The position numbers were made by a program, and so were the translations under genes. A stretch of 64,000 nucleotides of DNA, taken from Pseudisothecium myosuroides (lineage: Eukaryota > Streptophyta > Bryopsida > Hypnales > Lembophyllaceae). The notes below the pieces were generated by a model. The model worked only from the letters and a program-made list of their open reading frames with translations, had not been told where the DNA came from and made no database searches. Positions 12,901 through 24,408 of the stretch are shown one piece after another (positions within the stretch are counted from its first letter, which is position 1; the number at the start of each line of letters is the position of its first letter). The stretch covers positions 9,362,001 through 9,426,000 of the forward strand of contig OX637295.1 of the NCBI GenBank assembly GCA_951799445.1, written 5' to 3'.

Positions 12901-14151
12901 GGATGTTGTGAAGACTATAGAAGCTATGGATTGTATAGTCATGTCCAGCTCATTTACAAATTTTTTAGTCAATTTTCACTTGGAACTTTAGGAAGCTATA
13001 GCATGCTAAAAAATGAACCGATTTTGAAACCACAAATTGCATTAGAATTGCTATGAGGTGCACTTCAACTTCATTACAAGTGAAAAATGAATAATTTAAA
13101 ATCATACAACAATTTGGATTTCTTTTATACACTATCTACCATTTCATAGACAACCTTTGGAAGATAGTCAAAGATTTTTTGCATTGGGGTGAAGAACAAG
13201 CAAGAAATCATACAAGTAATTCAAGTGGTATAGGATTAAATATCTCTACAGCAATTGTGAAGGTTCATTTTACAAATGGTGGCAACACTCGATAGTAGAT
13301 AGTGTAATAGTGTATAGAAAACTCTTTGTATGATTTTCAATTACATACGTGTGTTTGTAATGATGATGAAGTAGACTTTAGTGTGATTCCAACGCAATTT
13401 GAAATTCAAAATTGAACGCATACAAGCATCCCAAAGTTCTTCTAATCTTACAAGGATCCAAAAATTTGTAAATGAGCTAGACCTAACTGTACAATGGATG
13501 AGTCTCAACTTGATTTGTGTTGCTACTATTGTGGCCAATGGAACCATTTCTCTATGAAACTATTGCTCTATAATTAGAAAAGTTTATTGTTTACTTGGGC
13601 AATTTGTTGAAGGATAAGATAGGTTGGGCAAAAATTGAGAATCGGATGTTTTTAATCTACAAGTATGTGTCTATTTCAACAATTCACACCAATTTCTTCA
13701 TTACAAGTTCCATTCCTATTAAATTTTGGGCATATCAAGTTGAAAATATTTGTCAAGATCCCTAGATGCTTTGTGGTGCAACAAGAGATTTTCAACAAAT
13801 TTGATAGCCATCTCTATGTCTACATGTAAGACATAGTGTGAGGTCTACAACACAGTCCAATTAAGTCAAAGCATGATATTTCCATTCAATGCTCATAATC
13901 TTCCAACATATTTAGGTGTTGAAAGATATGAGCACCATATTTGTATGTCAAAGAAGACGATTTAAAGTGAAAATTGTCCAAGTTTGACTAGATGGTCATG
14001 GACTTGTCAAAAAAAATAGCAAGTCATTTACCAATAATATAGATTCCTAGACATGTCTAAGACCTCCTTAGTCTTTTGGAATTTTGTCATAAAAGGTGCC
14101 ATAACTTATACTATGCTTCAAAATATCCTAGATTCCCCATTATTCAATATT
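9932..14151. other. AT-rich intergenic stretch, no gene recognised
   Basis: Only short chance frames are present and none has protein-like composition. Recognisable pieces are a family C terminus at 11373-11391 (GGTCCTCAAGGGGTTAAA), with a possible weak partner near 11214, and a CACTA-like right end at 11491-11502 (TCTCTTGTAGTG). The rest, including the 12-14 kb part bordering NLR gene 1, holds nothing I can name. Confidence 0.5.
11373..11391. mobile_element. Family C terminus
   Basis: GGTCCTCAAGGGGTTAAA matches the right end of family C, and the preceding 50 bp (GACATGTTTGTATTCATT and following) resembles the subterminal sequence of the copy ending at 52980. A possible left end (TAAATCCCCCGAG) lies near 11214, which would give an element of about 180 bp. 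Confidence 0.5.
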
Positions 14152-14169
14152 CACTACAACAAAAACAAG
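14152..14169. mobile_element. CACTA-like terminus abutting the broken LRR tail
   Basis: CACTACAACAAAAACAAG has the form of a CACTA left end and lies about 20 bp from the point where LRR homology of NLR gene 1 begins. No matching right end was found. It may mark the insertion or rearrangement that truncated gene 1. Confidence 0.3.
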
Positions 14170-14175
14170 AGCTAA

Positions 14176-14611
14176 AAAGAAGTCAAGTTCTCCGCTTTCT
14201 TAAGTAAGGCCGCCAAGCTTGGACATTCACAAAAATTGAGAGTGGTCAAGGAAGACAAGTTACCCACTAACCCACTTCCTTTGGCAAGGCTCTCAAGCTT
14301 GAACATTTTGCAAATCAAGAGTGGTTAAGGAAGACAAGTTCCCCACTTCCTTGGGCAATGCCACCAAGCTTGAATACCCCCACAAATTGAGAGTAGTCAA
14401 GGAAGACAGTTTCCCACTTCCTTTGGCAAGGCCGCCAAGCTCGAACATTCATCCAAATTGAGTGTGGTTAATGAAGACAAGTTCCCCAGTTCCTTTGGCA
14501 AGGCCACCAAGCTTGAACACCCTCTCAAGTATAAAGTGGTCAAGGAAGATAAGGTCTCCACTTCCTTGGGCAAGGCCTCCAAGCTCGAACATTCACCCAA
14601 ATCGAGAGTGG
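14176..14611 (-). pseudogene. Frameshifted LRR tail of NLR gene 1
   Basis: Six or so further 72-bp LRR units continue beyond the stop codon of gene 1 but in other frames. The unit at about 14610-14630 has GTCAGTGTAACAAG where other units have GTCAAGGAAGACAAG, one base shorter, which shifts the frame and brings the stop. A second one-base loss is visible near 14410 (GACAGTTTCCCAC instead of GACAAGTTCCCCAC). Homology ends abruptly near 14176. The C-terminal region found in gene 2, including its zinc finger, is absent. This is the decayed end of a once longer array. Confidence 0.8.
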
Positions 14612-17090
14612 TCAGTGTAACAAGTTTCCTAGTTCCTTTGGCAAGGCCGCCAAGCTTGAACATCCACCCAAATTGAGAGTAGTCAAGGAAGACAAGTTCC
14701 CCACTTCCTTTGGCAAGGCCGCCAAGCTTGAACATTCACCCAAATTGAGAGTGGTCAAGGAAGACAAGTTCCCCATGTCCTTTGGCAAGGCTGCCAAGCT
14801 TGAACATCCACCCAAAATGAGAGTAGTCAAGGAAGATAAGTTCCCCACTTCCTTTGGCAAGGCCGCCAAGCTTGAACATCCACCCAAATTGAGAGTGTTC
14901 AAGGAAGACAAGTTCCCCATGTCCTTTGGCAAGGCTACCAAGCTTGAACATCCATCCAAATTGAGAGTGGTCAAGGAAGACAAGTCTCCCACTTCCTTTG
15001 GCAAAGCCGCCAAGCTTGAACATCCACCCAAATTGAGAGTGGTCAAGGAAGACAAGTCTCCCACTTCCTTTGGCAAGGCCACCAAGCTTGGACACCCACT
15101 CAAATCTAAAGTGGTCAAGGAAGACAAGTTCCCCACTTCCTTTGGCAAGGCCACCAAGCTTGGACACCCACTCAAATCTAAAGTGGTCAAGGAAGACAAG
15201 TTCCCCACTTCCTTTGGCAAGGCCGCCAAGTTTGAACATCCACCCAAATTGAGATTGGTCAAGGAAGACAAGTCTCCCACTTCCTTAGGCAAGGCCACCA
15301 AGCATGAACACCCTTTCAAGTATAAGGTAGTCAAGGAAGATAAGTTCCCTACTTCTTCGGGCAATACCACCAAGTTGAAACATTCACCTAAAATTAGAAT
15401 GGTCAAAGAAGACAAGTTCCCCACTTCCTTTGGCAAGGCCACCAAGCTTGAACACCTTCTTAAGTATAAAGTGGTCAAGGAAGACAAGCTCTCCACTTCC
15501 TTGGGCAAGGCTACTAAGCTTGAACATTCACCCAAATTGAGAGTGGTCAAGGAAGACAAGTCTCCCACTTCCTTTGGCAAGGCCGCCAAGCTTGAACATC
15601 CACCCAAATTGAGAGTGGTCAAGGAAGACAAGTTCCCCATTTCTTTGGGCAATGCCACCAAGCTTGAACACCCAAACAAATCAAGAGTGGTCAAGGAAGA
15701 CAAGTCTCCCACTTCCTTTGGCAAGGCCACCAAGCTTGAACACTCAGACAAATCAAGAGTGGTCAAGGAGGACAAGTTCCCCACTTCCTTGGGCAATGCC
15801 ACCAAACTTGAACACCCCCACAAATCGAGAGTAGTCAAGGAAGACAGTTTCCCCACTTCCTTGGGCAAGGTCACCAAGCTTGAACATCCCCATAAGTTAA
15901 AAGTTGTCAAGGAAGTCAAGTTCCCCACTTCCTTTGGCAATACTACCAAGCTTACACATCCCCCAAAATGGAGAGTTCTCAAAGAAGACAATTTCCCTAC
16001 TTCCTTTGACATTACCACCAAACTTAAACATCCAGACAAGTTGAAAATTGTCAAGGATGACAAGTTCCCCACTTCCTTGGGCAATGCCGCCAAGCTTGAA
16101 CACCTTCTTAAGTATAAAGTGGTCAAGGAAGATAAGTACCCCACTTCTTTAGGCAATGCCATCAAGCTTGAACATTCACCCAAATTGAGAGTGGTCAAGG
16201 AAGACAAGTTACCCACTTCCTTTGGCAAGGCCACCAAGCTTGAACACCCTCTCAAGTATAAAGTGGTCAAGGAAGACAAGTCTCCCACTTCCTTTGGCAA
16301 GGCTGCCAAGCTTGAACACCCACTCAAATCTAAAGTGGTCAAGGAAGACAAGTTCTCTACTTCCTTTGGCAAGGCCGCCAAGCTTGAACATCCACCCAAA
16401 TTGAGATTGGTCAAGGAAGACAAGTCTCCCACTTCCTTTGGCAAGGCCGCCAAGCTTGAACATTCATCCAAATTGAGAGTGGTCAAGAAAGATAAGTACC
16501 CCACTTCTTTAGGCAATGCCATCAAGCTTGAACATTCACCCAAATTGAGAGTGGTCAAGGAAGACAAGTTCCCCACTTCTTTTGGCAAGGCCGCCAAGCT
16601 TGAACATCCACCCAAATTGAGAGTGGTCAAGGAAGACAAGTCTCCCACTTCCTTTGGCAAGGCCGCCAAGCTTGAACACCCACGCAAATCTAAAGTGGTC
16701 AAGGAAGACAAGTTCCCCACTTCCTTTGGCAAGGCCGCCAAGCTTGAACATCCACCCAAATTGAGATTGGTCAAGGAAGACAAGTTCCCCACTTCCTTTG
16801 GCAAGGCCGCCAAGCTTGAACATTCACCCAAATTGAGAGTGGTCAAGGAAAACAAGTTCCCCACTTTCTTTGGCAAGGCCGCCAAGCTTGAACATCCACC
16901 CAAATTGAGAGTGGTCAAGGAAGACAAGTCTCCCACTTCCTTTGGCAAGGCCGCCAAGCTTGAACATCCACCCAAATTGAGAGTGGTCAAGGAAGACAAG
17001 TTCCCCACTTCCTTTGGCAAGGCTACCAAGCTCGTACACCCACCCAAATTGAGAGTCTTCAAAAATAACAAGCTCCCCAATTCCTTTGAC
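14612..17090 (-). repeat. LRR array of 72-bp units, gene 1
   Basis: About 34 tandem copies of a 72-bp unit encode variants of LSSLTTLNLGGCSSLAALPK-EVGN. The consensus LxxLxxLxLxxCxxLxxLP is the plant NLR type with a conserved cysteine. Units are so alike that large parts differ by only one to three bases, which implies recent expansion or homogenisation. Because 72 is a multiple of three and the units lack antisense stops, the opposite strand is also open over most of the array. Confidence 0.95.
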
Positions 17091-20000
17091 AATGTTGCCA
17101 AGCATGAGCATGAATTGAGACTTAGTCTCAATAGGGTATGGCTTGATGCAAATTTGTTTGGTATTTCTTCAAGGAATCCAAAACCTACAAGATCAAGAAC
17201 CTTCAATGATGCACAAGTACCACAAAGATCAGATATCCTCTCTTTCAACATAATCCCAATATCTACTTGAAGTGGAGGGGGCAATCCACTCAAATTTTGA
17301 GAGTTCTCTATCATAATTGCCTCCAATCTTAAACATTGAGAAGCAAATTGAAGAAAGATACTCAAGTTGTCAAAATGTGCATCAAGATTGCCCAAAGTGC
17401 TAACCAAAATCAAGACACGAAGGTTTCCAAACTGAAAACTACGATCATTCTTTATCAAAGGCAAATGGTTTGTAGTGCCCTGCCAAGAAATGCCTTCAAA
17501 AACCTCAACATCCTGCATTCAAAGAACTTCAATTAGAATGTATTACATCCTAGATTACATCTCCAATATAATGGTTTCAAATAATAATTGATTTTTCTAA
17601 CATACTTCCCCGCATACTTCAAAGTTCATGATTCTTTAAATAATATGAGTTTGAATGGTTACTACTTGTATTTGCATTTGAAAGTACATAACAAAACATA
17701 TGAATCATCTTTAGTTGCACTATTAAAATGATACCTTGCTAGTAAATCCACTTTCAAGTATTGGATGTTTACTAATTGCATTTGAAAGTATATACTTAAA
17801 CATACAATTCAATCATATTCAATTGCATTACTAGAATGTTACCTTGCTTGTAAATCCACTTGCAGGTATCTTAGATGCTTTCCAAATTCTTGTACTCTTG
17901 GCAAACATTCGTCCCATATCACGCAAGTGATCATGCATTTCTACAGTTTCACCATCTTCATTGAGCTTCAACAATGACATGCCGGCCAAACTTTCAAATT
18001 CATTCAAAGGAAGGATGCCATCTCTTGACCACATGTACAAAAGCGTCTCTTTTGATATGCGAGACGGATATACATCTCGACAAAAGAAACAAGCCACGTC
18101 CAAAAACATGCTCTTTTCAACATCATTGTTGAATCCATCAAAGTTGATTTTCAAGGTGTTCCAAATTTCTTCATCACCATTCAAATCCCTTCCTTGTGTC
18201 ATCTTTTGTAATGCCCGTTCCCAACTTCGCAACCTCTCTTTACGATGGAGAAATGCACCTATGCCTTTCAAGCTCAAAGGCAAGCCATTGCAAGCTTCCA
18301 CAATATGTTTGCGTAAGGCCACAAAGTCGGGGGATAAAGAAGCTTCATCCCAAGAAAGGTGAGTAGAGAAGAGTGTTGTTGCTGCCTTTTCATCCAACAA
18401 TTCAACGTCCAACCTTCCTTCAATGTCCACAAATGATTCGATTGTACTCCATTTGCGTGTAGTGATAATTATTGTGGTACCCTCGCTAGCTTGAACAATG
18501 TGTGGAGGTACTATATCATGCACTTGAGCTTCATCCTTGATATCATCCAATATTAAAAGAACTTTTCTTATAACAAGGAGTTCCTTCATCATCTTTTGGG
18601 CACCTTTCAAATTATTGGGTTTTTGATACTTCCCAAGTTTTGGTAATATCTCGCACAATATTTCATAGGAACTTTGATAGTTTTTGCATTCTGCAACAAA
18701 GCATGATGCATAGTATGACAAATTCATTGCCTTGTCGTCAAAGATTGCCTTTGCTAGTGTAGTCTTGCCAATTCCACCCTTGCCCACTATACCTATATAA
18801 TTCAGTTTCAAAAGCTCTTTGGCTTTGTATAATTTGTGATCCAAAGCAACTGATATTTCCTTTGGAGAAGTAATTGGTTCATCCACCTGTGCAAGTAAAA
18901 AAACTAATTTTTACTAAATCAATTTTATAGGAATTAAAACACTGTACTTCAAACAATAAATGCCAATCACCAAAGAGTTCCGTAAAGCAAACATCATTGA
19001 ATGAGATTTGTAGTTAGACAACTTCATACCTTTAGGACATGACCCATAATGGATTTGGATACACTTAATGCAGGAGATGCATCAAATTGTGGAACCATCT
19101 GGTATGAATATGTTCCCTTCAAAAATGACTTCTTTAAATTTGTGAGCCTCTCACAAATGTTGGAAAATGTTGGCCGTAGAAGAGGGTCTTGAGCCCAACA
19201 TTTTTCAATTAAGTTTGTCAATTCTTTGCAATTGTTTGGTAGGGCTGGTCTTAAGCTTTTATTCCCAGTGCTCTGTTCAAGTGATATTCGATCATAAAAA
19301 TCTTTTAATCTCAAACCAGAGTATGGAACCAATCCTGATAGAATCTCTGAGCATATCATGGCAAATGACCACACATCAGCTTGAAATGGATACAATGGTG
19401 TCCTCCCCTTGATTGTTTCTGGGGCCATGTAACCTTTGGTTCCAATTGTATACTTTGATGGCTTTGGATGCTCAGGATTGTTGTAGACCTCTAATTGAGA
19501 AGTCCCATAATCAGTGACCTTGAATATGTAACAAGGATCCAAATCTTCCATAGATATTGAACTTGACAGGACATTTTCAGGTTTTAAGTCAAGGTGAGCA
19601 ACTTGCATGTCATGAAGGTAATACACACCCTTTGCAATTTGGTGCATGATGTCAATTGCAAGACGATAGGATAAAGGTCCTTTTTCTTTTTTCAATATTT
19701 GAGACAAGTTTGAATCCATCAACTCCATCACCAAACGCACCTCACAATTTTCTATCTCCTTTTCGTTTCGATCAATTTTTTGGATAACTCCACAACCAAA
19801 AAAATGAACAAGATTGGGATGGCTTAAGTTTGCCAAGATGCTAGCTTCTGTTTTGCATTTGGGTAGAGATTCAAAATCCACTTTTAATACTTTTGTGGCA
19901 CTTGTAAGGCCCAACCAATTGGATTTGTACACATCTCCACAACCTCCTTTACCAATTTTTTTGATTAACTTTGGTGTATTGAGATCATTGAGAATTTTCA

Positions 20001-21026
20001 AAGCATCCAAGTCTCCTCCAATAAATTGGTCCAAATTTCTGAGTCTTGACAATAGATGTTGGGCCATTTCAAAATCCTTTGACACCTTTCCTTTAAGGAT
20101 AAGTTCAAGCTTCTCCTTCAAGACTTTTCCATCTTCAAATACTTGCTCATAGGTAGCTGCATCAAACTGAATAGGTACCATTCTGTCTCCTTGATTTGGA
20201 TGGAGAAATAAGTATACATCACATGTTGCATTGTAACAACACTTCAAATCTAAAAGCAACTCACGAAATGTTTCTTTGCTTTGAATTTGAAATACAGCTG
20301 AATGACACCATTGATCTTGCTCAATGCACTGTTTTCCAACAATCTCTACTTTCCTTTGAAGACAACACAATTCTTCAAAAATAGATTGGAACTTGAGGTC
20401 CTCAGTAGCACTTGACAACATTTTGTCAATCCCCTTCATGGCTAGTATAAGTTTGCTATAAAGATGCACGCATTGATTCTTATTCAAGACTTTTGTCTTT
20501 GAAGATGCTGCCATAGCCTTCAAGCATTTCTCAAGACTAGGAATACCATTGCATAGTCTTTTACAATGCTCACGTTGCACTTGTAAGAAAGCCTTGTTTT
20601 TTCTGCAAAATATTTCATATCTATTCTTAATGAGATTTTTTGAAAAGATGTAGAGGGAACAATTTAACTAATGATATTCAATAAATCAATCAAACATGTT
20701 CTACAAGTTTTATGACATTCAACACTAGTAATAGAGTTGTCTATATCTATTGAAATCACAATAAATTTTTTGAATGTAATTACATAGATGAATGCTTAAA
20801 ATAAAATTGTTTGTAGTTTTCAAATTCAATGAATTAGAAAACTATACAAAGAACTTTGTAATTTGCACAATACTACATTCTAACATTCACTTTTCTATTG
20901 CCAACACATATTGAATAAGATTTATACTCACCGGGTGAACCATGTAAAACCCATGTATTTCCAAAAAGCGACCATTGTAAAGAAGCTTGCCATGCATATA
21001 AAAAAGAGCACCATTTCGTGTAGCAT
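14612..21026 (-). CDS. NLR gene 1: helical N-terminus + kinase + NB-ARC + LRR receptor (C-terminally truncated)
   Basis: Predicted minus-strand exons are 21026-20932, 20602-19030, 18886-17843 and 17512-14612, all with GT..AG introns and consistent phases, giving about 1870 residues. Exon 1 (hydrophobic, MVLFFICMASFFTMVAFW) is the least certain; it ends at a GTGAGT donor. Residues about 33-170 contain HCKRLCNGIPSLEKCL, resembling the HeLo/MLKL-like helical domains. The kinase (about 243-521) has GKGGCG, ATK at 267-269, HLDLKPEN (Asp370), DYG and APE. The NB-ARC has GKGGIGKTT (Lys597), a kinase-2 DD, GLPLSL, FLDVACFF and MHDHLRDMGR. About 34 LRRs of 24 residues follow. Family knowledge: intracellular immune receptor, with ADP/ATP switching by the NB-ARC. 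Inference: the missing C-terminus may impair it. The broken tail is 14176-14611. Confidence 0.85.
20603..20931 (-). other. Predicted intron 1 of NLR gene 1
   Basis: The donor is CACCCG|GTGAGTAT and the acceptor ATATTTTGCAG|AAAAAAC. Splicing joins CG and A into an arginine codon and keeps the frame open into NKAFLQVQREHCKRL. No in-frame ATG occurs between the acceptor and residue KAM in the second exon, so an upstream exon is needed. Confidence 0.5.
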
Positions 21027-23103
21027 AGGGATTATTACATCAAGAATCTACAATATCTTCAAAACAAATTCAACAAAAATAATTAGAAAATAACATTCAA
21101 ACGAATAAAAATAGCAAAGGCCCAAGAAAATTCAATTAAATAATATATTTAATACCATCTCATCTAAAGAGTCATATCAATCTTTCACGGACCATTGTTT
21201 AAAAATAGGAGTTTTGGAATTTTAGGCAATTTCCAATGATATTGAATTTTTTTCTACTTTTTTGAACTATTCACCAAGATGTAGGAATGTACTAGCTTTG
21301 GGGGTTTGTAATTTTTAGTTTATTTGGTGCTTGGGAGCAAAAGTTATGCCACACAATTTGAAAATAGCCAAGCATGTGCAACAACAACAAAAAAAGGACA
21401 CAAATATGTTCTTAAAAAAAATAATCTCATACAATGTACTTTTGCCTATCTCAAAAGCTTTGATTCATATTCCATTTGAATTTGTGATATAGAAATTATA
21501 GAGCATCTTGATTTGCAAGAAGGTTTTGAAAAACAAATGTATGAAATTGGTTTTTAAACAATTTTTAACTCAATTTTCATTGTTTTCAAAAAAAAAAGTT
21601 GCAAAGATTAATATTGTTTCTTTCAACTATCTCACCATTCTAATTGACATGTTTCAATTCCTTTTTAAATCTATAAAAAATATAGATTTACTCCATCATA
21701 CTTCTACTTCACAATTTTTAAGGATGAAATGAAAGTGCTTCATTTCTAAAAAAAATTATTGATTCTCAACTCAACTAAAACCATTGAGATTTTTAGCATA
21801 AGTCTCTCTAGTTCAAAATATTTAAGTTGAATCAATTCAAAGTTTGAAAATTTGGCATGGTAAGGTTCCAAAAAAATTACTTCACCTTAAACATTATTAT
21901 TTGGCAATCTATGTGGTCAAAGTTTCTAAGATTTTTTGTATGGATTCTCATATAAATTTTATGCAAGATCCTACTATTTGATTTGCAAAAACAAACAATT
22001 ATGTTCCCTCTTAGCTCTTTGCATTAGATTAATGGTTTACAAGTAGTTTTTGTTGAAAGATAGGCAAAGAACTTTAGGGAGTAAAACTAAACAATGCCTA
22101 CACAAATTTAGGGTCAAACAAATACATAAGTTACGAAATACCATAATCTTAGCCAAAATTCACAAACCACAAAATTTTACATGAAAATTATAAATTTGAA
22201 TATAACAAGAACAATGTCATTATCTACATTACCGTTTCAATAATACAAACAAAAAATGAATAATATCTTAGTAAAATGCAACAATTAATGATGAAAATCA
22301 CATCCTACACTATAACAAAGAATCGCCTCCATCATGGGATTAAAACTAGAATCTTGACTCTTCAAAAAAATGTAATAATTAGAAAATGTACAGTAAATAT
22401 AATAATTATTTGGTAGGTGTCAATCAATCTAAACACAATTAAACAAGACTTCCAAGAGATATATAAGCAAGTGCAACGGATTTAAGAAAAGTTAAACCTC
22501 TCATTTCAAAATATGAACGGTGGTGTCACATTGAAGTCCCTTCAAAAAGATATCCACATTGAGTTTTCTACAATACTTATTACAAACCAATCTATGTATA
22601 TGAGAAAATAAAATTTACAAAATGAATGTAATGCCATCAAGCTAGCTAGCTAACAATCCTTTCATTTCCTAAGGCAAAATAATAGGGTCCAACTTTAGAA
22701 ATCTAAGTTAATATCTATTGGAATTATTGATTTGGTGAATGCGAAACATTAAAACTCCCAAAACAAGAAGAAAAGCAATTTTAAACATGATCAATCCCAC
22801 AATTAAATCCAAATAAGATTTTTATTTGAATTAATAACTAGTCAAGTTTGCTCATTTTTCCAAGAACTATTTGCATTGTCAAGAATATTGTAAACAAAAG
22901 AAAAGAACATTTCATTCATTTTCAAGAGGAAATTAAAAAAATATTTTGTAATTACACATTTGAAATATTAAAATTTGGTGCAATTCCAGACATACAAATT
23001 AAGAAGTCCAAATTTTAGAAATAATTTATAATTAGTTGGAATAGTCTATTGTTGCTTGCCTGGGTGCTAGCTAGCCTTCATACTCGTCTGTGGCTACATT
23101 GAA
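21027..23103. other. AT-rich intergenic, upstream of NLR gene 1
   Basis: No gene, repeat family or hairpin was recognised. The first few hundred bases should hold the promoter of NLR gene 1; no TATA box could be picked out from the general AT-richness. Confidence 0.5.
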
Positions 23104-23350
23104 ATGCTGGGGATCCGCGCTGTTCAAATGCTTGGCCAGATTGCAGGACTTCACAGGCTGAGTCGCACGTCAGTACCGTCAGTGAGGAAAAAGCTTGGTC
23201 ACAGTCTTTCCAGTTGGCCATGGCTGGACCACCCCTCTTTTGTTGGGAACAGAAGAGCTCCAAGAAAAATCCCGGTGGGGAAATGAAGGAACTTAGTGCT
23301 TACCACCGGTCTCGTTTCCGGCACGTAATAGTACAAGTGTTGGCTGAACC
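23104..23350. repeat. Module X, copy 1
   Basis: GC-richer sequence containing GTCAGTGAGGAAAAAGCTTGG, AAAAGAGCTCC-like and GTGTTGGCTGAACC motifs. It is a diverged direct duplicate of 26012-26272. No frame is conserved between the copies, so it is more likely promoter, UTR or transposon sequence than coding. Confidence 0.75.
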
Positions 23351-23693
23351 CGAAGCAACAAGAAGAGGTTCCCCAATCGACGTTCACCGATCTACACCGC
23401 TCAGATCTGCCATTTCGGTCGTTAGTCAGAAAGTCCAGCGATGAAATGAAATAGGAGAGAAGCAGCCAACAGGCTCCCGCAAATTCTCGAAACACAACCA
23501 ACCATACTCTGGATGTCGCTTGGAACGAAATGACGGAATCAAACACGGACACAAACTTGACACCGAACTCCCGACATCCCAGATCTCAAGATCCCATCCC
23601 CAAAAATCCAACTTTGTGGTATCCTACAGAAATAGAGGTGAGGGAAGTGAAGCTACTTCAATGACCGAGGACACAACCCCAAGAACGTGAACT
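23351..23693. other. Spacer between modules X and Y, nothing recognised
   Basis: GC-richer than its surroundings but without a protein-like frame or recognisable repeat. It has no counterpart between Y and X copies at 25.9-26.0 kb. Confidence 0.4.
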
Positions 23694-23936
23694 TACAGAG
23701 CTAGAGTACGTTCCCAGATGCCGACTGAGGTAGCCACGACGATGAGTTTGCAGGAAAGTGAGAGCGTCAACATGCACGTGGAGATGTTTGGACGCTGTAG
23801 CTCTGGAGGTGCAGAAGCTCGATGAAGATTTCGAAGCGAAAAACACCCAGAATGAGAAGAGAAGGATAAACTGCAGAGTTCGACGAAGGGACGGGCGCCA
23901 TAGCCAGTGTGAAGGAGTCAAGGACTGGGGTGGGGA
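23694..23936 (-). repeat. Module Y, copy 1; looks like a duplicated 5' exon
   Basis: On the minus strand this resembles a first exon: it contains ATGGCGCCCGTCCC, an open hydrophobic stretch and, at its end, CTCGGCATCTGGGAACG followed by a GTAAGT donor. The counterpart at 25660-25913 has the same layout and donor but different frames, so neither copy is clearly coding. Order of modules is X-Y here and Y-X in the second pair. Confidence 0.6.
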
Positions 23937-24408
23937 ACTATAGCTGTGGCAATAATGATAGTCTGTATAGATATTGAACATATGTTAGCGCGTGCTCTAA
24001 GAACACCAGATCTTGACATTGGCCATCTAGGTCCCAGCTTCTCCTGCGATAGCACAGGACCGATACCACCGACATTAACAACAGTCTACCATCTCACTCT
24101 TCCCCAACCAGACAGCATCGATGACTCGCCTAGACACACATACCAGTAAATACAAAAAGCAACACCGAACTCACATACAACACAACCTCAAACTTTAATC
24201 ACAAGCTAAAACATACTAACATGTGCTACCTAGGCCACATGTTCTCCCTTCAGGACCAATACCAACACTACAAACACCATGACTTTCCCAAGCAAGCACG
24301 CACACACAAACACACACACAAATTAACTTAAAGACAAAACGACTACGATAATTTGGTGAAGAGTGATGCAGCTAAATACCCCAAAAATGATGCGATAAAA
24401 GGTGGTAC
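23937..24408. other. Intergenic spacer with a CA-rich tract
   Basis: A short CACACA-rich tract lies near 24299-24322. I searched the minus strand here for a further neurochondrin exon and found none that continues the frame. Confidence 0.4.

Noticed and set aside
14673..17270. An 865-codon plus-strand ORF opposite the LRR array of gene 1
   Set aside because: It is the antisense of an in-frame 72-bp repeat that happens to lack stops. Composition is a monotonous KEDKFPTSFGKAAKLEH repeat with no known domain, and splice sites, domains and homology all support the minus strand.
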